Source: Stenogyne calaminthoides
Taxonomy: Eukaryota > Streptophyta > Magnoliopsida > Lamiales > Lamiaceae
Assembly (NCBI GenBank): GCA_037126765.1
Contig: JBBCBC010000030.1
Span: 4,746,478 to 4,810,477, forward strand
Direction of reading: 5' to 3'
DNA: 64,000 bases
The notes under the pieces are model-generated. The model made no database searches and was not told the DNA's origin. It worked only from the letters and a program-made list of their open reading frames with translations. Below are positions 45,418 through 56,262 of the stretch, one piece after another (position 1 is the first letter of the stretch; the number at the start of each line of letters is the position of its first letter). A program made the position numbers and the translations under genes.

Positions 45418-47010
45418 TAAATGAAATGGTAAAAATGACACATTACATATATTTTTATTATTATTTAATGTTTTTCTTATTTTGTATGAAACATGCTTAA
45501 GTGACAAATAAAATGGAAAAACCTTTATCTACCATATACCCAGAAGTAGATTACTCATTCCTAAAATCACTTGTAAAAAATGATTTGACATTTTACTTAA
45601 TGTTTATATCTCTCTTCAACTATCATTTCTTTTTATATATTTTACAAGTTTTTATTAGGTAAATGTAACATTTTTCAACGAAATGGACAAGCTGAGTATA
45701 AAAAATACGAAAGAGTATCATTCATAATGGTCCATCCAAAAAAATATTTTAAAATTAAATGAATGAAAGTTGATGTTTAAAATCATTGTGGATAATCTTT
45801 AAATTGAAGAGAGGGTGTCATCCATTCAAATATATGAATGAAGTGAGAAAGTTTTTTTTTTACAAAAAAAAAAAAAGAGATAAAAATGAGGTGATTGTGA
45901 GACTCATAAAAGGCTTATAAATGGATAAATAATTGATAACCGTTATGAGAGTGTGTTTAAATAATTGAATATTTAAAAATTAGTAATTTTCTATTTTACT
46001 AATAGAGAGTTTATTTTGATGATGTGTCATCTTGTGGTTCATTTGTATGATATGTCATTTTGAGGTTCATTTGGATGAATTATCACATTTATTGTATTGA
46101 TGTGTCATTTTTCTATTGGTTTGTAGTTAATATTTGACATCCATGTGACATTTTAATGTGTAGTTTGATTAAAGAAAATGAATCAATTAAGGTTTGAACA
46201 TTGCACCTCTTACATCATATTTATGCTTAATTGCACTAAAATCCACTAAACTATCACTGAAATTGTATCTAAACCACCTAACTACTTTTTGTTGCAATAA
46301 ACTATACAAACTATTATTTTATTACATTTAAACCATCGAACTAATTATTCAAGCCAAATTTTTTCTCCATTTTATACATGTGCACTACACTTGATTTTTA
46401 AAAAGACGTCTTCGTTAATTTTCATATATTAAGCACAATCATTTTCTCCTCACCCATTCAACAATCGTTTTGCAAAAAAAATAAAAAATCCTCAATTTTT
46501 AATTTTTTAAGTCTGGAGAAAGATTAAAAAAAAAACTCATATTTAAATTTAGGATTCGTGAATCAATTGTAGAACTGATAGAATTTGACACAATAATTTT
46601 ATTTCAATAATTGTTTAAGTAAATATATTAATATACACCCTAAAAAATTATTATTTCATGTTTAGTGCATTTATGGTCAAAATTATATTTTTATTATTAA
46701 ATATATTATATTATGAATATTGTATTTTTAATTAAAAAAACTGAGTAATACGCGAACACTAAACTAGTATGAAGATAATGTGGAGGAGAGGAGGTAGATG
46801 GATGTTCATCCACTGTGGATGCTTTTATGCTACTTGTTGTCCAACACTTTTATATATGAATAATGCTCTTGTTTAGTAGTTATATTTTATTTAAAACAAT
46901 TAATATTACTAAACTTAATAAAACAATTGAATGTCATTTAAAAATACACGTAAATTATATGAGGTACACAATTTATACAAAATTGATTAGGTGCACCGTA
47001 GAATTGTTGC
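45418..47010. other. Intergenic AT-rich DNA
   Basis: No gene seen. Short repeats of GATGTGTCATTTT/GATATGTCATTTT (about 46020-46115). The stretch at about 46215-46395 reads like a worn dispersed repeat but has no clear ends. Confidence 0.4.
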
Positions 47011-47018
47011 ATTAAAGT

Positions 47019-47545
47019 CAAGGGCGCAAAAGTCGGAAATCGTTAGGCGAGAGGATTATGGCCGCCTAGCGCCTAGATCGCCTAGTTGGTCCGATTTTTT
47101 TTTTAATTTTATATTTTTTAATTACAAACTAAATTAACATAAATCCAGACAAATAGTTCATCTTCAACTAGATAACTAATTAATTACTAAATATCAATAT
47201 CAAAAACGAAAAGACATAACACTTTTAAAATTAACATAAATTACAAAAGAATCAATTGAAAATAAATTTACATATATTTATCATTTTTCTCCAACTCAGA
47301 ATTTAGAATATGGTGCTACTCATCCGAATATGTTGTGAAATGTTTCAAATTTGAATTTTATTATTGAATGTTGGTTTTTTTTTTTTTTAAAAAAAATTAA
47401 AAATTTGCCTAGCAGATTTGGCAGCTTAGGTGGCGCCTAAATCTGCCTAAGCGGTGCCTAGCAGCAGAAATAATTTTTTTTTGCATCAATTTTGCTAAAA
47501 TTGAGTCGGCCGACGGCTGTCTAACACTTATACAACTGCCTAGCC
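47019..47545. mobile_element. Diverged hAT-like element related to 10681-11343
   Basis: The left end CAAGGGCGCAAAAGTCGG matches the right terminal repeat of the 10.7 kb element, followed by GGCCGCCTAGCGCCTAG. Inverted CTAGG/GGCGCC words return at 47405-47465. The right end is worn, so the border and duplication are unsure. Confidence 0.55.
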
Positions 47546-47830
47546 GACCACAAACAAATTGTATATTTTAATTAAAAAAGTTGTATAATTAAAATATACA
47601 ATATAAAGTTCACGGTGTACAGGAGACTTGCTCTACAAAATTTTGTCTCCACATATATACACAAGGACAAATCCAAAGTGTGAGAACGAGGGGGTAAAAG
47701 CGTAATTGCATGGATGTGGGGGGAACGCCATCTTTCTTTCTTTCTTTCTCTTTTTTTGTTCCTAACCTTTCTCCCGCTGTCTGTTGGTGCTTTGCCAAGG
47801 GGGATAATAAAAAGAGGTGTCCCCACTTCC

Positions 47831-47835
<5 letters not shown>

Positions 47836-47862
<27 letters not shown>
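47836..47862 (+). repeat. CT/CA compound microsatellite in the RSS3-like gene's leader region
   Basis: CT repeats run into CA repeats. Such CT-rich runs are common around plant transcription starts. The leader probably starts near here, but no TATA box could be fixed. Confidence 0.6.
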
Positions 47863-48233
47863 AAGAACAAAATCCTCAAAACTCCTTTCAATTTTCACAC
47901 GCACTTTCACTCTCACTGCGCGTAGAATTTGATTCCTCTGTACTAGCACCACCCCTTCCCCCCCCCCCAAGTAACCGGGCGGTAAAATATTGCAAAAAAA
48001 GTCAGTGCGTGTGTTGTGTGTGGTAACAAACGGATGAATCCCTCTCCCTCTCTCTCTCTATGTGGTTGATATTTGACAAGCATTCTTCACTGCAGTTGTG
48101 GGCAAACTAGATAAACATTAATTAACAAAGAAAAACAGAGGGGGACACGACACATTTATCTTTACTACTAATACTATATAGCTTACTCCTCTGTTACTAG
48201 TGGGAAAAAAAAAAGCAAGAGAGAGAGAAAGAG

Positions 48234-50463
48234 ATGGTGGGCTCAGGAGCAGGAGACAGGAGCAAAGAAGCAGTTGGGATGATGGCCCTTCATGAGGCCC
48301 TTAGAACCATCTGTCTCAACTCAGACTGGACTTACTCTGTTTTCTGGACCATTCGCCCTCGCCCGTATTTCTCTCTCTCCCTCTTTCCATTTTTTGATCT
48401 CATTTCTCATCTGGGTTTTTTTGTTTCCTCAACTGGGCTCTCATTTTCTTGAATTTTTTTTGCCCTTAATTTTTTAACTTTTTTTTTGATGCAGGAGAGT
48501 TAGGGGAGGCAATGGTTGCAAAGTTGGGGACGACAATGGTAGCTTGTTAGTATCATATACTCCCTCACCCTCTGTTTTAATTTTGATTGTCCACTTTTCG
48601 TAAATAGTCGTCCTAATTTTGTTTGGTCATTTCTTTTTTAGGAAGGAAATAAAACAACTTTCAATATTATTTAATACTATTATTTTTCTCCGTTAAACTC
48701 ACTTTACACTATTTAATATTATTATTTCCTTCCACCAACTCCACTTTATCTACTTTATATCATTTAATACTATTATCTTTTTTTTTTTTAATCTCCGTGT
48801 CTATAATAATCGGATAATAAAAAATAGGATGAACGGAGTAACTTAATTCAATTTCAGTTTAATTAATTTAACTTGATAAAGATGAAGATGAAGAAATGGG
48901 GGGGTTTTATATTATTGAGGATAGGGGATTAAATTTAGTTATTATGTGCAGAATGTTGATGTGGGAAGATGGGTTCTGCAGAGGCAGAGTTGGTGCAGAG
49001 TATTTGGATGAAATGGAAGAGGATGCTGTCAGGAAAGCCTTCAGCAAAATGTCCATTCAGTTGTATAATTATGGAGAAGGGTGGGTACTGGGTAGGTGCT
49101 CATTTTGTGTGTGTGTTAAATTTCACTTTTTTTTTTTTTATTTATTTTGTGTGTGGGTCTTGTGTGATTGGGTGAAAATATTAATTGCAGATTGATGGGC
49201 AAAGTTGCTTCTGATAAATGCCACAAATGGGTATTCAAAGAGCCAACAGAATGTGAACCAAACATCTCCAACTACTGGCAGAGCTCATTTGATGCTGTAT
49301 GTAATTGTAATTAGCATTTGTGTTAATTGGGAGTGATTTTGATTAATCAGCAAAGTTAAAATTGATTTTGGACCCTCTTGCCAGTTACTTTTCTGCTAAT
49401 TTATGTATTGATGGTGGAAGAAAGTGGACTTTCAATGCCCCAATTATTGTTACTGATGAAAAAGTTAACCTACTGTTTGTGAATGATTGATGATTTTGTC
49501 TGATTTATTAATTGCAGCTACCCACAGAGTGGACTGAACAGTTTGATTCTGGTATTCAGGTTTGATATTTTCTAATTTGAAAAACCTCAATTAATCCATC
49601 TCCCATTTTAATTTATATTGAAATCATACTCTTTATGATAGACTATTGCTGTGATTCAAGCTGGACATGGGCTTCTACAGCTTGGTTCTTGCAAGATTGT
49701 GAGTTTTTTTAGTGATCCTTTATTTTAAATATTTGATTGGTATACTAGCACTTTGATTTGATTCAGATTTTTTATTTTTTTTTTAAATTGCATTCAGATA
49801 CCAGAAGACCTTCATTTTGTGCTGAGAATGAGACACACATTTGAATCCTTAGGCTATCAATCTGGATTCTATCTATCCCAACTCTTCTCTTCGACCCGAA
49901 ATGCCTCGTCTTCATCCACCGTTCCGTTAAAACAGCCCGCGATGCCCGTTAGGTCTCCTCCTCCGTTGTTCAATTGGGGTTCAAGGCCTCTGCCTTCAAC
50001 CCCAACGATGCCGAGTTATCAAAACTCGGGTCGACTTGGGTCGATGAATCCGTCGAAAGACGAGACACACATGTTCTTGCTTCCCCATTCGAACGAGCAA
50101 CGAATGGACGATATGATTGGCGATCATGAAAATGACATCAAATGGCCTAATGGATTGAGCTTCTTCAATGCACTAACTGCACGGGCCGATGATGCCAAGC
50201 TCTTGTTCAACTCGGATGGGCCCGGAGGCAGGCCCGACCCAAACTCGGATCATTCGGGCCTTCACGGGTTGAACCAGAACGAGTTCTTGAGCTTGGATAG
50301 CCATTCAAAGATGGATGGGAAGTTTAAGAGGAGCTTTACTTTACCTGCAAGAATGGCGACTTCTTCGTCTTCTTCGTCACTCAATCACCATACGCATAAT
50401 CCCGGGGAATATAGGAATGAACCCGGGATGTACTCCGATGTAATGGAAACTTTCTTGGAGTGA
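48234..50463 (+). CDS. RSS3-like nuclear protein with bHLH-MYC N-terminal domain
   Basis: Seven exons: 48234-48364, 48495-48545, 48952-49080, 49191-49296, 49518-49559, 49642-49698 and 49798-50463. All are GT-AG and the phases add up to 393 codons plus stop. Exons 1-6 and the start of exon 7 encode a bHLH-MYC_N type domain: EALRTICLNSDWTYSVFWTI, GGNGCKVGDDNG, MWEDGFCRGR, KAFSKMSIQLYNYGEG, MGKVASDKCHKWVF, SNYWQSSFDALPTEW and TIAVIQAGHGLLQLGSCKI. The rest of exon 7 (about residue 190 onward) is Ser/Pro-rich and lacks a bHLH. In rice, RSS3 joins JAZ proteins and bHLH factors and tunes jasmonate responses in roots; a similar bridging role here is inferred. Some databases label relatives WNK-kinase-related, but no kinase motif is visible. 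Confidence 0.92.
48560..48838. mobile_element. Stowaway-like MITE in intron 2 of the RSS3-like gene
   Basis: The left end is TA|CTCCCTCACCCTCTGTTTT and the right end, in reverse, TA|CTCCGTTCATCC. TA flanks both sides. It makes up most of intron 2 (48546-48951) and leaves the splice sites untouched. Confidence 0.65.
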
Positions 50464-51060
50464 TTTGTATGGAGTGAGGATAGGCAAGAAGTTTGTACTT
50501 GGGAGAAACACAAGAGTTGTATTTTGTGATTGGGTTGCTCACCTTTGTTTGTTTTAGTACTCTTTCTATAATTTGTTCTTCTTTGATATGCAATATTAGT
50601 TATAGACTTTTCTTTTTTTTTTTTAAATCCAACCCCTCCCGTGATTCAAACTCATGACTTAACGGCCTATATAGTTATGGTCTTTTGATTATTAAAGAAA
50701 AATGGACCAACTTTTAGAATAAGTTCTCCACATTTCATGCTTGAGTTGACCTAATATGTCCAAGCACATGGGAAGAAAATATTCAAATTAATCTTATCAA
50801 TGCATTTCATGTATTATCATTCTTAGATTTATTTCAAAAGTGGTCCTAGAAGAAATTTCTATCAACACTTTTTGGTACGAATGCTTGAAAATGATCATTT
50901 TTTGTGTATCTAATTGCAAAATTGGTCCCACGATTTTTTTTTTACACTGTCTAGATTACTATTTGTAATGATCTTATTTTTGTAGGATCACTTTTACAAT
51001 GAATCTCATCTTTATATAGTCCTACTATCATACTCTTGACGAACATAATTTAATGTGCTC
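50464..51060. other. 3' UTR and downstream region of the RSS3-like gene
   Basis: Probable 3' UTR to about 50600. After it, a T-run and GTGATTCAAACTCATGACTTAA may be the 3' side of a worn SINE. No gene seen. Confidence 0.4.
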
Positions 51061-51079
51061 ATTGAATTGTTGCATGCAA

Positions 51080-51380
51080 CAAGACCTCGTAGGGGTGGAA
51101 GTCAACTTTCTCAATACCATTTGCCCATCTGAGTTGTAAGCGTAGGGATTATCAACTTTCTCAATACCATAAGAGCCCATTTGCCCATCTGTACACCTCG
51201 TAGGGGTTGTTTTTCATAATATTCTATTTTCTCATTTTGGTTGGATTATCAATATGAAAACAAATGGGCTCTAAATATGTACAGATAATATGAAAAACAA
51301 GATTAGCTTGAGAGAAATTAGTTGAGTGAATTGGATGTAGTTGGCTTGCACGCTTACAACTCAGATGGGCAAAAAATAAT
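51080..51380. repeat. Cluster of short direct and inverted repeats
   Basis: A 24-bp segment at 51120-51143 (TTTGCCCATCTGAGTTG and on) recurs as an exact inverted copy at 51350-51373. TCAACTTTCTCAATACCAT occurs twice (about 51101 and 51150). ACCTCGTAGGGGT occurs twice (about 51085 and 51188). GAGCCCATTTG (51172) faces CAAATGGGCTC (51262). This looks like a template-switch scramble. Confidence 0.75.
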
Positions 51381-54300
51381 TCCTATCTTGTTGGGTTCAA
51401 AATAGGAAAGACCAATTCACGTTTGTATAAAGCACAAAACATAATAGTGATTCTAGAGCAGTATCTAGTGCTACAAAGAAAATCCTAGGAATTGACATGC
51501 TATTTTTTGTACTTATATAATTTTCATCTCTTTTTGAGTAAAATATGAAATTATAGTGGGATGAATCCAGTCATCAAAGGCCTGAATCCTAGTGCATTAT
51601 TTCCCCCCCAACCCCTACAAAGATTGGGTCATCTAGTTGCCAATTTGATATACACTTGCTTTATTTAGGTATAAAAGTAGTCATTCTTAATTTTCCAAGG
51701 TGTGGCAATGTTGTCATCCTCTCAAGATTAGTGGGCAAGTAAATCCCCATCCATGAATTGGGCCAACCATTTACCTTTTGAGATGTATTTGTACCATATT
51801 GGTATAGGGGGTGTTGCAAACACAACTAGATTGGACAAAAACACTTTTTCTAAAGTTATTCTCTCGCAACTTTATTTTTACAAAAGTGTTTTTAAGTTGT
51901 TAGTAGAATTTGCAAAAACTCTGAATTTAAATCCTCTACAGTTACTGCACAATGCAGTTCATTGCAATGCCGAATTATGCTTAATTATGTGTTTTGTTTG
52001 ATTGGTAAATATCACTATGCATCACCACCTACAAAGATGATGATCAATTGAGAAAAACACTATAGCAAAATTTCAGTCCATTATCAATTTAATTTTGCCA
52101 TGGATACTTTGCTTTCGGTAGCTTAATATGCAAAATTTTAGTTTAATTAAATATATCGCGTAACAATTCAAAAATAAAAATAAAGGATGGATATTCATTA
52201 TAATTTATTTGACAATAAGTTACAACCATAATCTCTGACAGCTTGGTATTTTGACAATAAGTTCTATTTATAACTAACAAAAAAAATCTTCAATGTCTTT
52301 TTAAACCATTACGATATTTTTATATTTTAAATATATAAACAATTTAAAATGTCATGGCTTTTGATGAATAAGCTCAACTTTTTATTTAAAAAAGTGAAGA
52401 AAAATAGTTGCAATGCCTATAATTTTAAGGTGACTTTTTCGTGAGGGTAGGACATGGATTATTCAACTCTAGTATCTACTTAAAAGTATTAATTTCTGAA
52501 ATATGATGATTAATCAATTGGACTGATTGAATTAATTTTGCTCGTCCTACGTGAAATAATTGTACAAGAGAATAATTCGAATTTATATTGTCTGTTGCTT
52601 GAATAAAAATGTTAATGGTTGTGAAACTGAAAGAATTTCGTCTCATTGAAAAGTAATTCGAATTTACCCATTCATTGAGTGGACAATTTAATATGAGTAA
52701 ATTTGCATTCCTGTGATTTTAAAAGGACTGATACCATGAAAGAATTATATCTCATTTAAAAGTCGAAATTTGTAGGTAGGTGTGAAATTATTTAATTTTT
52801 TAAACAGAAACTAACCTCGTATGACTGTATGAGGTCTAAATAGTTGGATTAATCTAAATTGCATAATTTATTTTTTTAATTACATAATAAGTTTTAAATG
52901 TTTTATCATGATATTAAAGTCCCCCACTATTAAATTATCAATTAATGAGTCAAAGGTAGGCTTTATGATTCGCATACGCAAATTCGAAGCCGATTTCTTG
53001 AATATTGGCATGCAACTTGGAAATTTGGAATATGATGTACATGCTTAATGCTTTAATGCTTGTTTCGAAAGATTTTTTCCGTATTTTATTATAGTATCAA
53101 AATTGTACATATGAAATTTGCACGTACATTAAAACACAAAAGATATTATTTTAAAATAAACAGATCAACACTGTTCCCAGTAGTCAATGAATGATGCACA
53201 TGCTGACACGTTGTGTTTTTAACATACATTCTTAATTCAGTAACTTGTATCGATTGATAAAAGTATTATATTTAAGAATAGGAAAAATTGTTTATTATAG
53301 CTCAAGTTGAATAAGTGAAGTGATTAGAGCATCATTATCATTTTTTATATTTATTTTGACAGGATAGAGCATAATTATCATTATTTGATCTTTAAAAAAT
53401 AAAGTAATAGTGTATTATTCAATAATTTTGTATGATTCCATTAAAAAATATTGAGTAATAAGCAAAATGGCTCATTTTGTTATATTATGATTGTTTTTTT
53501 TTAACTTTCCTTATATTTCTTGACAAAATAAAAACACTCTAATATATTTTCATGGTGCAGCGTCGACTAGTCTAGACTCTAAACTGCAGATGGAAGTTAT
53601 GATTTCATTTAAATGGGCTTGACGATAGCCCTTAGCCCATTATAAAAATGGATCGATAGGCTACAAGGGGGCCCGAATGGTGATAATGGGCCAGTTATTA
53701 AATATTTTCTTGTTTAAAATTAATTTATTATACATTTTTGTTTAAATGTATCAGAAATTAGCTTTGATCCAAATATCACTCCACTAACTTGTCAAAAAAA
53801 TATAATATATAAGATCTTCCATGCACTAAGAGTATTGTGTAATTCAAATACATTTTTTAAATATATAATTTATTTTTATTGACATGAGTTGCAAGTTTGA
53901 AAAAATAGTTCACCGTTAACTTGGTTCACATTTTTATCCTTATACAATTTTCTAATTAATAATTACCTCAATTAAGCCTCTTTTTGTTAAAATACTTGAA
54001 TATAAATCGAAACAATATATGTTCAGTTACCCTAAATTGCTTTTTACTTTTATACCTGAAGTGTCATGATCCATGCAAGCATGCCCAATGTCCAATATTA
54101 ATTTATGATAATTTCTTGAAATCAATTACAACAATTATTCACCTTTCAAAAAAAAAAAAAAAAATACAACAATTATTCAATTAACAATTTCATAACGGAA
54201 CAATATAAATTTTTGGATGAGACAATTTCGCACATCACAATTAATAATATAGGGCCCTAACCATCATCCTCCATTATTCAGTATTCAGACTCGTTGTGAC
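51381..54300. other. Intergenic AT-rich DNA between the RSS3-like and GUB_WAK genes
   Basis: No gene, RNA or well-bordered repeat seen. Open frames are short and lack domains. The last 250 bp are probably promoter sequence for the next gene. Confidence 0.45.
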
Positions 54301-54558
54301 TAATTTAAAATAAAAATTCAATAAAATGGAGGATCTAATAATAGGAAAGCTTACGCAAAGCAAAACAAAACCGAATAAAGCACAAACACATATAACTACT
54401 CCCATAAAAAAGAGAAAAGAAACAACAAAAAAAGCAAAAGCTAATATGAGGTCGATTCTCCAACTTTATCTAATCAAATACTTAACTTCAATTCAACTCA
54501 ACAAAATCCCACAACACAAAACCACCATAATCCCCTCAAATTAACATCTCCATCCACA

Positions 54559-55733
54559 ATGGCTTCTCCATGCAACAATTTTCCAACCCTAATCTCTCTC
54601 CTTTCTCTCTCCATCCTTCTCTCTCTCCCCACACAAGCCAAAACAAGGCAATGTAGAACCTCATGCGGCCAAATACCAATCAACTACCCCTTCGGCATCG
54701 ACGACGGATGTGGCAGTCCGTACTACCGCCACATCCTCGTCTGCTCTGAGTCCGAAAACCTAGTTTTTCGGACCCCATCAGGACGGTACCCCGTCCTGAA
54801 CATCAGCTACACGGACCCCCACATCCTCGTCTCCGATCCATTCATGTGGAAATGCAGAGACGGGGATCGTTTTCGCCCTACACGAGCTTTCAGTCTCGAC
54901 ACAAGCACTCATTTCAAGCTATCGTCGCAGAACGATTACCTTTTTTTCAATTGCAGCGAAACCGACGTGATCATGGAGCCCAAACCTCGATTTTGTGAGA
55001 CATCTCCTGACCAATGTGACTCGGCATGCGACACGTCGAGCTATTTGTGTCGGCACTTGCCGGAGTGCCCGTCCGCTTTGGGACGAACCTCGTGTTGCTC
55101 GTATTACCCGAAGGGGAGCGAGTCATTGAGGATGATGTTGAAGCATTGCGCCACGTATACTGGCGTTTATTGGAGGAATCTTGGTATTACTCCGGCGTTT
55201 AATCAGGTGCCCGAGTATGGGATCAGGGTCGACTTTGATATTCCGGTGACTACACGGTGCCTGTGGTGTCAGGACGAGGCGAGAGGGGGCGGCGCGTGCG
55301 GGTTCGACACGGAGACACAGGATTTCTTGTGCTTGTGTGACAAGGGGAATGTTACTACTTTCTGTAAAGGTAATGCCAACTAATACCTTTCAGTGAAGTG
55401 ACTAATACTTTTTAAAAATACGCACCAACCGAACTCTGATTTGTGTCATTCTTGAAACGTAGATCGTAGCGGCGAGCACAACAGCCCTGCAGTGGTGGCT
55501 GGTGAGTCGGTTAAGAGATTCATCCGTTCGAAATAGCTTTTCATCTCGGTTTTACAACAAAAAAACGCGATTTCTCTTTCTGATATATATGGTTAAAATT
55601 GTGTTTAGGGACTGTGACCGCTGTATCAGTAGCAGGAGTATTTGTTGGAGCAGGAGTTTGGTACCTGAGAAAGGTGAGAGCAAAAGCCCCTGTCACACAT
55701 GGAGTTCAAAACAATGACAACAGACTCTTCTGA
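54559..55733 (+). CDS. GUB_WAK / WAK-associated domain membrane protein without a kinase
   Basis: Three exons (54559-55369, 55463-55501, 55609-55733), GT-AG and in phase, give 324 residues. A signal peptide (about 1-27, ending LPTQAKT) leads to a Cys-rich galacturonan-binding type domain (about 32-100: CRTSCGQIPINYPFG, GCGSPYYRHILVCS). A middle region follows, then a WAK-associated C-terminal type Cys domain (about 190-270: GIRVDFDIPVTTRC, GGACGFDTETQDFLCLC). Exons 2-3 add a short linker, one membrane helix (about 284-303, GTVTAVSVAGVFVGAGVWYL) and a basic tail of about 20 residues. Full WAK-like receptors carry a kinase after the helix; here the frame stops (TGA) and no kinase exon follows, so this is a kinase-less form. 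It should sit in the plasma membrane facing the wall. Ligand unknown. Confidence 0.9.
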
Positions 55734-56262
55734 TGCTACACTCTATTCCAAGCAATGAATCTTAGACTTGTATCTTTAACTCTCCTTTTCTTTTTCTGAT
55801 TCTTTTTAATTTTGTAGAATCTTCTTTTCTTGATTGTTACTACACGCCGAGTTTTTGACCTCCGTATATCCAGTTGCATAATATAAGAATCTCACTCGTT
55901 GTTCAGTATTAGTTGTTTTACTAAAAAGTATTAGTTGTTTTCATTGAACATTATTAATTGCTTTCATTTAACAGTATTACTTGGTGCACCCAAGTCTTAC
56001 TAGTTGAAATTTCATGTTACACGATGATGTAATATCTTCTATTACACCTTTTAAATAAACAGCATGCAATTGATCTAATAAACCACTATTATCAGCAAGA
56101 ATATGTGGCCCTTCACTCAATGTTACTGTAAACTAAGAGAAGGAAACAATCAAACAAACGATATATAATCAAAGTAATATTTGTGACATATTTTCACTAG
56201 AAATTCCATGTTTCAGTTCAAGTCCTAAAGAAGAAAACCTATATAAAAATAAAAACATAATA
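55734..56262. other. Intergenic region between convergent gene ends, with minisatellite-like units
   Basis: The 3' ends of the GUB_WAK gene (plus) and PSKR2 (minus) face each other across about 530 bp. At 55905-55986 four units of AGTATTAGTTGTTTT-type sequence follow with a period of 22-23 bp, close in sequence and period to the CACTA minisatellite. Confidence 0.6.

Noticed and set aside
47572..47970. Minus-strand 132-codon frame upstream of the RSS3-like gene
   Set aside because: It crosses the CT/CA microsatellite and the leader region, has repetitive composition and no domain.
53560..53600. Vector polylinker-like run of restriction sites (GTCGAC, ACTAGT, TCTAGA, CTGCAG)
   Set aside because: The order matches no cloning vector I know, no vector backbone follows, and both flanks are ordinary plant-like DNA. 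Probably chance.
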